From positions 1 through 14,668 of the forward strand of contig CAWVWF010000076.1 in the NCBI GenBank assembly GCA_963933885.1: 14,668 nt of DNA, given 5' to 3'. Position 1 is the stretch's first letter; each line of letters starts with the position of its first letter. Position numbers and translations under genes: made by a program. Below are positions 14,094 through 14,668 of this stretch, piece by piece. The notes under the pieces were generated by a model. It was not told where the DNA came from. It saw only the letters and a list, made by a program, of their open reading frames with translations, and searched no databases. Source of the stretch: CAWVWF01 sp963933885 (GTDB lineage Bacteria; Bacteroidota; Bacteroidia; Flavobacteriales_C; GCA-002722245).

Positions 14094-14668
14094 AAATACT
14101 AGAACAGGATATTAAGTTGTAAGTAGTGTTCTTAAATGTTTTCTTTTCAATAAAGAATGGAATTTATTTCCTTCAATTTAACTATAATTCGTTATTGACT
14201 ACTTTACATAAAGAAAGATTCTTATATTTCTATCCGTCGCTTATAGGTATTTAGAAAAACTATAGTTTTGAGGTTTCTGATGTCTCATTTGAATTGGTAC
14301 AGGAGTTTGAACCCAGTAGTCGAAACTCTTATTAATGATTGTGTGTTAGGATAGTTTTAAGTGTTTCAAAATTGGATCAAAACAGAAAAGGTTAATGTTT
14401 TTCCTGTGACTTAATTTCTGAGATTATTTAGTTGTTTTTATTCTTTTTACTAATGATTTTTGAGCCTCAGATATATTTTATAACCTTTCATTATAATTTT
14501 CTACAAGAATGAATTTCAGCAACCTTGTTAAGGTGAACGTAACAAGTCATAAATCTTTTCCATTTTTATCTTGAGGATATGAGAATTCTCATTATAGGGT
14601 TACCCCTTTAAAACACAGACCGTAAACTGCTTATGGTTACATATTGTTTCTTTGATTCAAAATTAGAA
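14094..14668. other. 575-base terminal region with no supported gene
   Basis: All six frames are interrupted by stops. The only frame open to the right edge on the minus strand is 19 codons, ending in a TAA at 14608-14610, too short to call. Weak structures are a 6-bp stem AGAACA/TGTTCT at 14101-14106 and 14127-14132, which might be a poor terminator for the preceding gene, GAGTTT/AAACTC at 14303-14328, and a perfect 14-base palindrome at 14579-14592. None is strong enough to assign a function. Confidence 0.6.
14579..14592. repeat. Perfect 14-base palindrome
   Basis: ATGAGAATTCTCAT at 14579-14592 reads the same on both strands. It lies in an ORF-free stretch and could be an operator for a gene beyond the right edge. 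About one such palindrome is expected by chance in a window this size, so support is weak. Confidence 0.2.

Noticed and set aside
14101..14132. Possible terminator after the 771-residue protein gene
   Set aside because: Only a 6-bp stem with a 20-base loop and an interrupted T-run; too weak to annotate as a terminator.
14303..14328. GAGTTT/AAACTC hairpin with GTTTGAACCC, resembling a tRNA T-arm
   Set aside because: No acceptor, D or anticodon arms can be built around it, and the inner pairs of a T-arm do not form.
14533..14550. CGTAACAAG, resembling the conserved 3' end of 16S rRNA
   Set aside because: Only nine bases match and the flanks do not; no rRNA structure or following spacer is present.
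14608..14667. Minus-strand open frame from the right edge
   Set aside because: Only 19 codons with no recognisable similarity; cannot be told from chance.

Overview
The window is AT-rich DNA from what looks like a member of the Bacteroidota, probably a marine or freshwater gliding lineage near Flavobacteriales or Cytophagales. The signs are a large secreted protein built of PKD and Ig-like repeats, start regions that are A/T-rich with no clear Shine-Dalgarno sequence, and SiaB/SiaC-type partner-switch proteins and stand-alone CheR/CheB/receiver proteins of kinds common in that phylum. Taxonomy is inferred from protein content only. I see no tRNA, rRNA, CRISPR array, insertion sequence or phage gene.

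Left block, minus strand (6928 down to 1): six co-directional genes with gaps of 10 to about 58 bases, a likely operon. In transcription order they are a SiaB-type kinase, a two-helix membrane protein with a cytosolic GAF domain, a membrane GAF-PAS-PAS-PP2C (SpoIIE-type) phosphatase, a second SiaB-type kinase, a SiaC phosphoprotein with its conserved Thr, and the start of a PKD-repeat surface protein that runs off the left edge. The three Sia components form a Ser/Thr partner switch: kinase phosphorylates SiaC, phosphatase reverses it, and free SiaC controls a target. In Pseudomonas aeruginosa the target is the diguanylate cyclase SiaD; no GGDEF protein is present here.

Middle block, plus strand (7069-9322), divergent from the left block across about 140 bases: a divergent CheR-like methyltransferase, a CheB methylesterase domain without a receiver, and a canonical CheR, nearly end to end. 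It closes at a perfect 29-bp inverted repeat that also serves as terminator for a convergent single-domain response regulator (9387-9749, minus).

Right block: after 759 bases without a credible gene comes a plus-strand run: CheY-like receiver (10509), a 61-residue half-receiver that ends just after the phosphoacceptor position (10874), a CheC-family phosphatase starting at an ATGA overlap (11056), and a 771-residue membrane HAMP-GAF-PAS-PAS-PAS protein with no recognisable output domain (11778). The final 575 bases hold no gene I can support.

Together the window is a dense signalling island. It has adaptation enzymes (CheR/CheB), receivers, a CheY-P phosphatase, three related GAF sensors and a SiaABC-like switch, but no histidine kinase, MCP, CheW or diguanylate cyclase. 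My working inference is that the che-type and Sia-type modules belong to one regulatory circuit, perhaps governing surface behaviour such as gliding, adhesion or secretion; the sequence suggests this by proximity and shared sensor modules and does not prove it.
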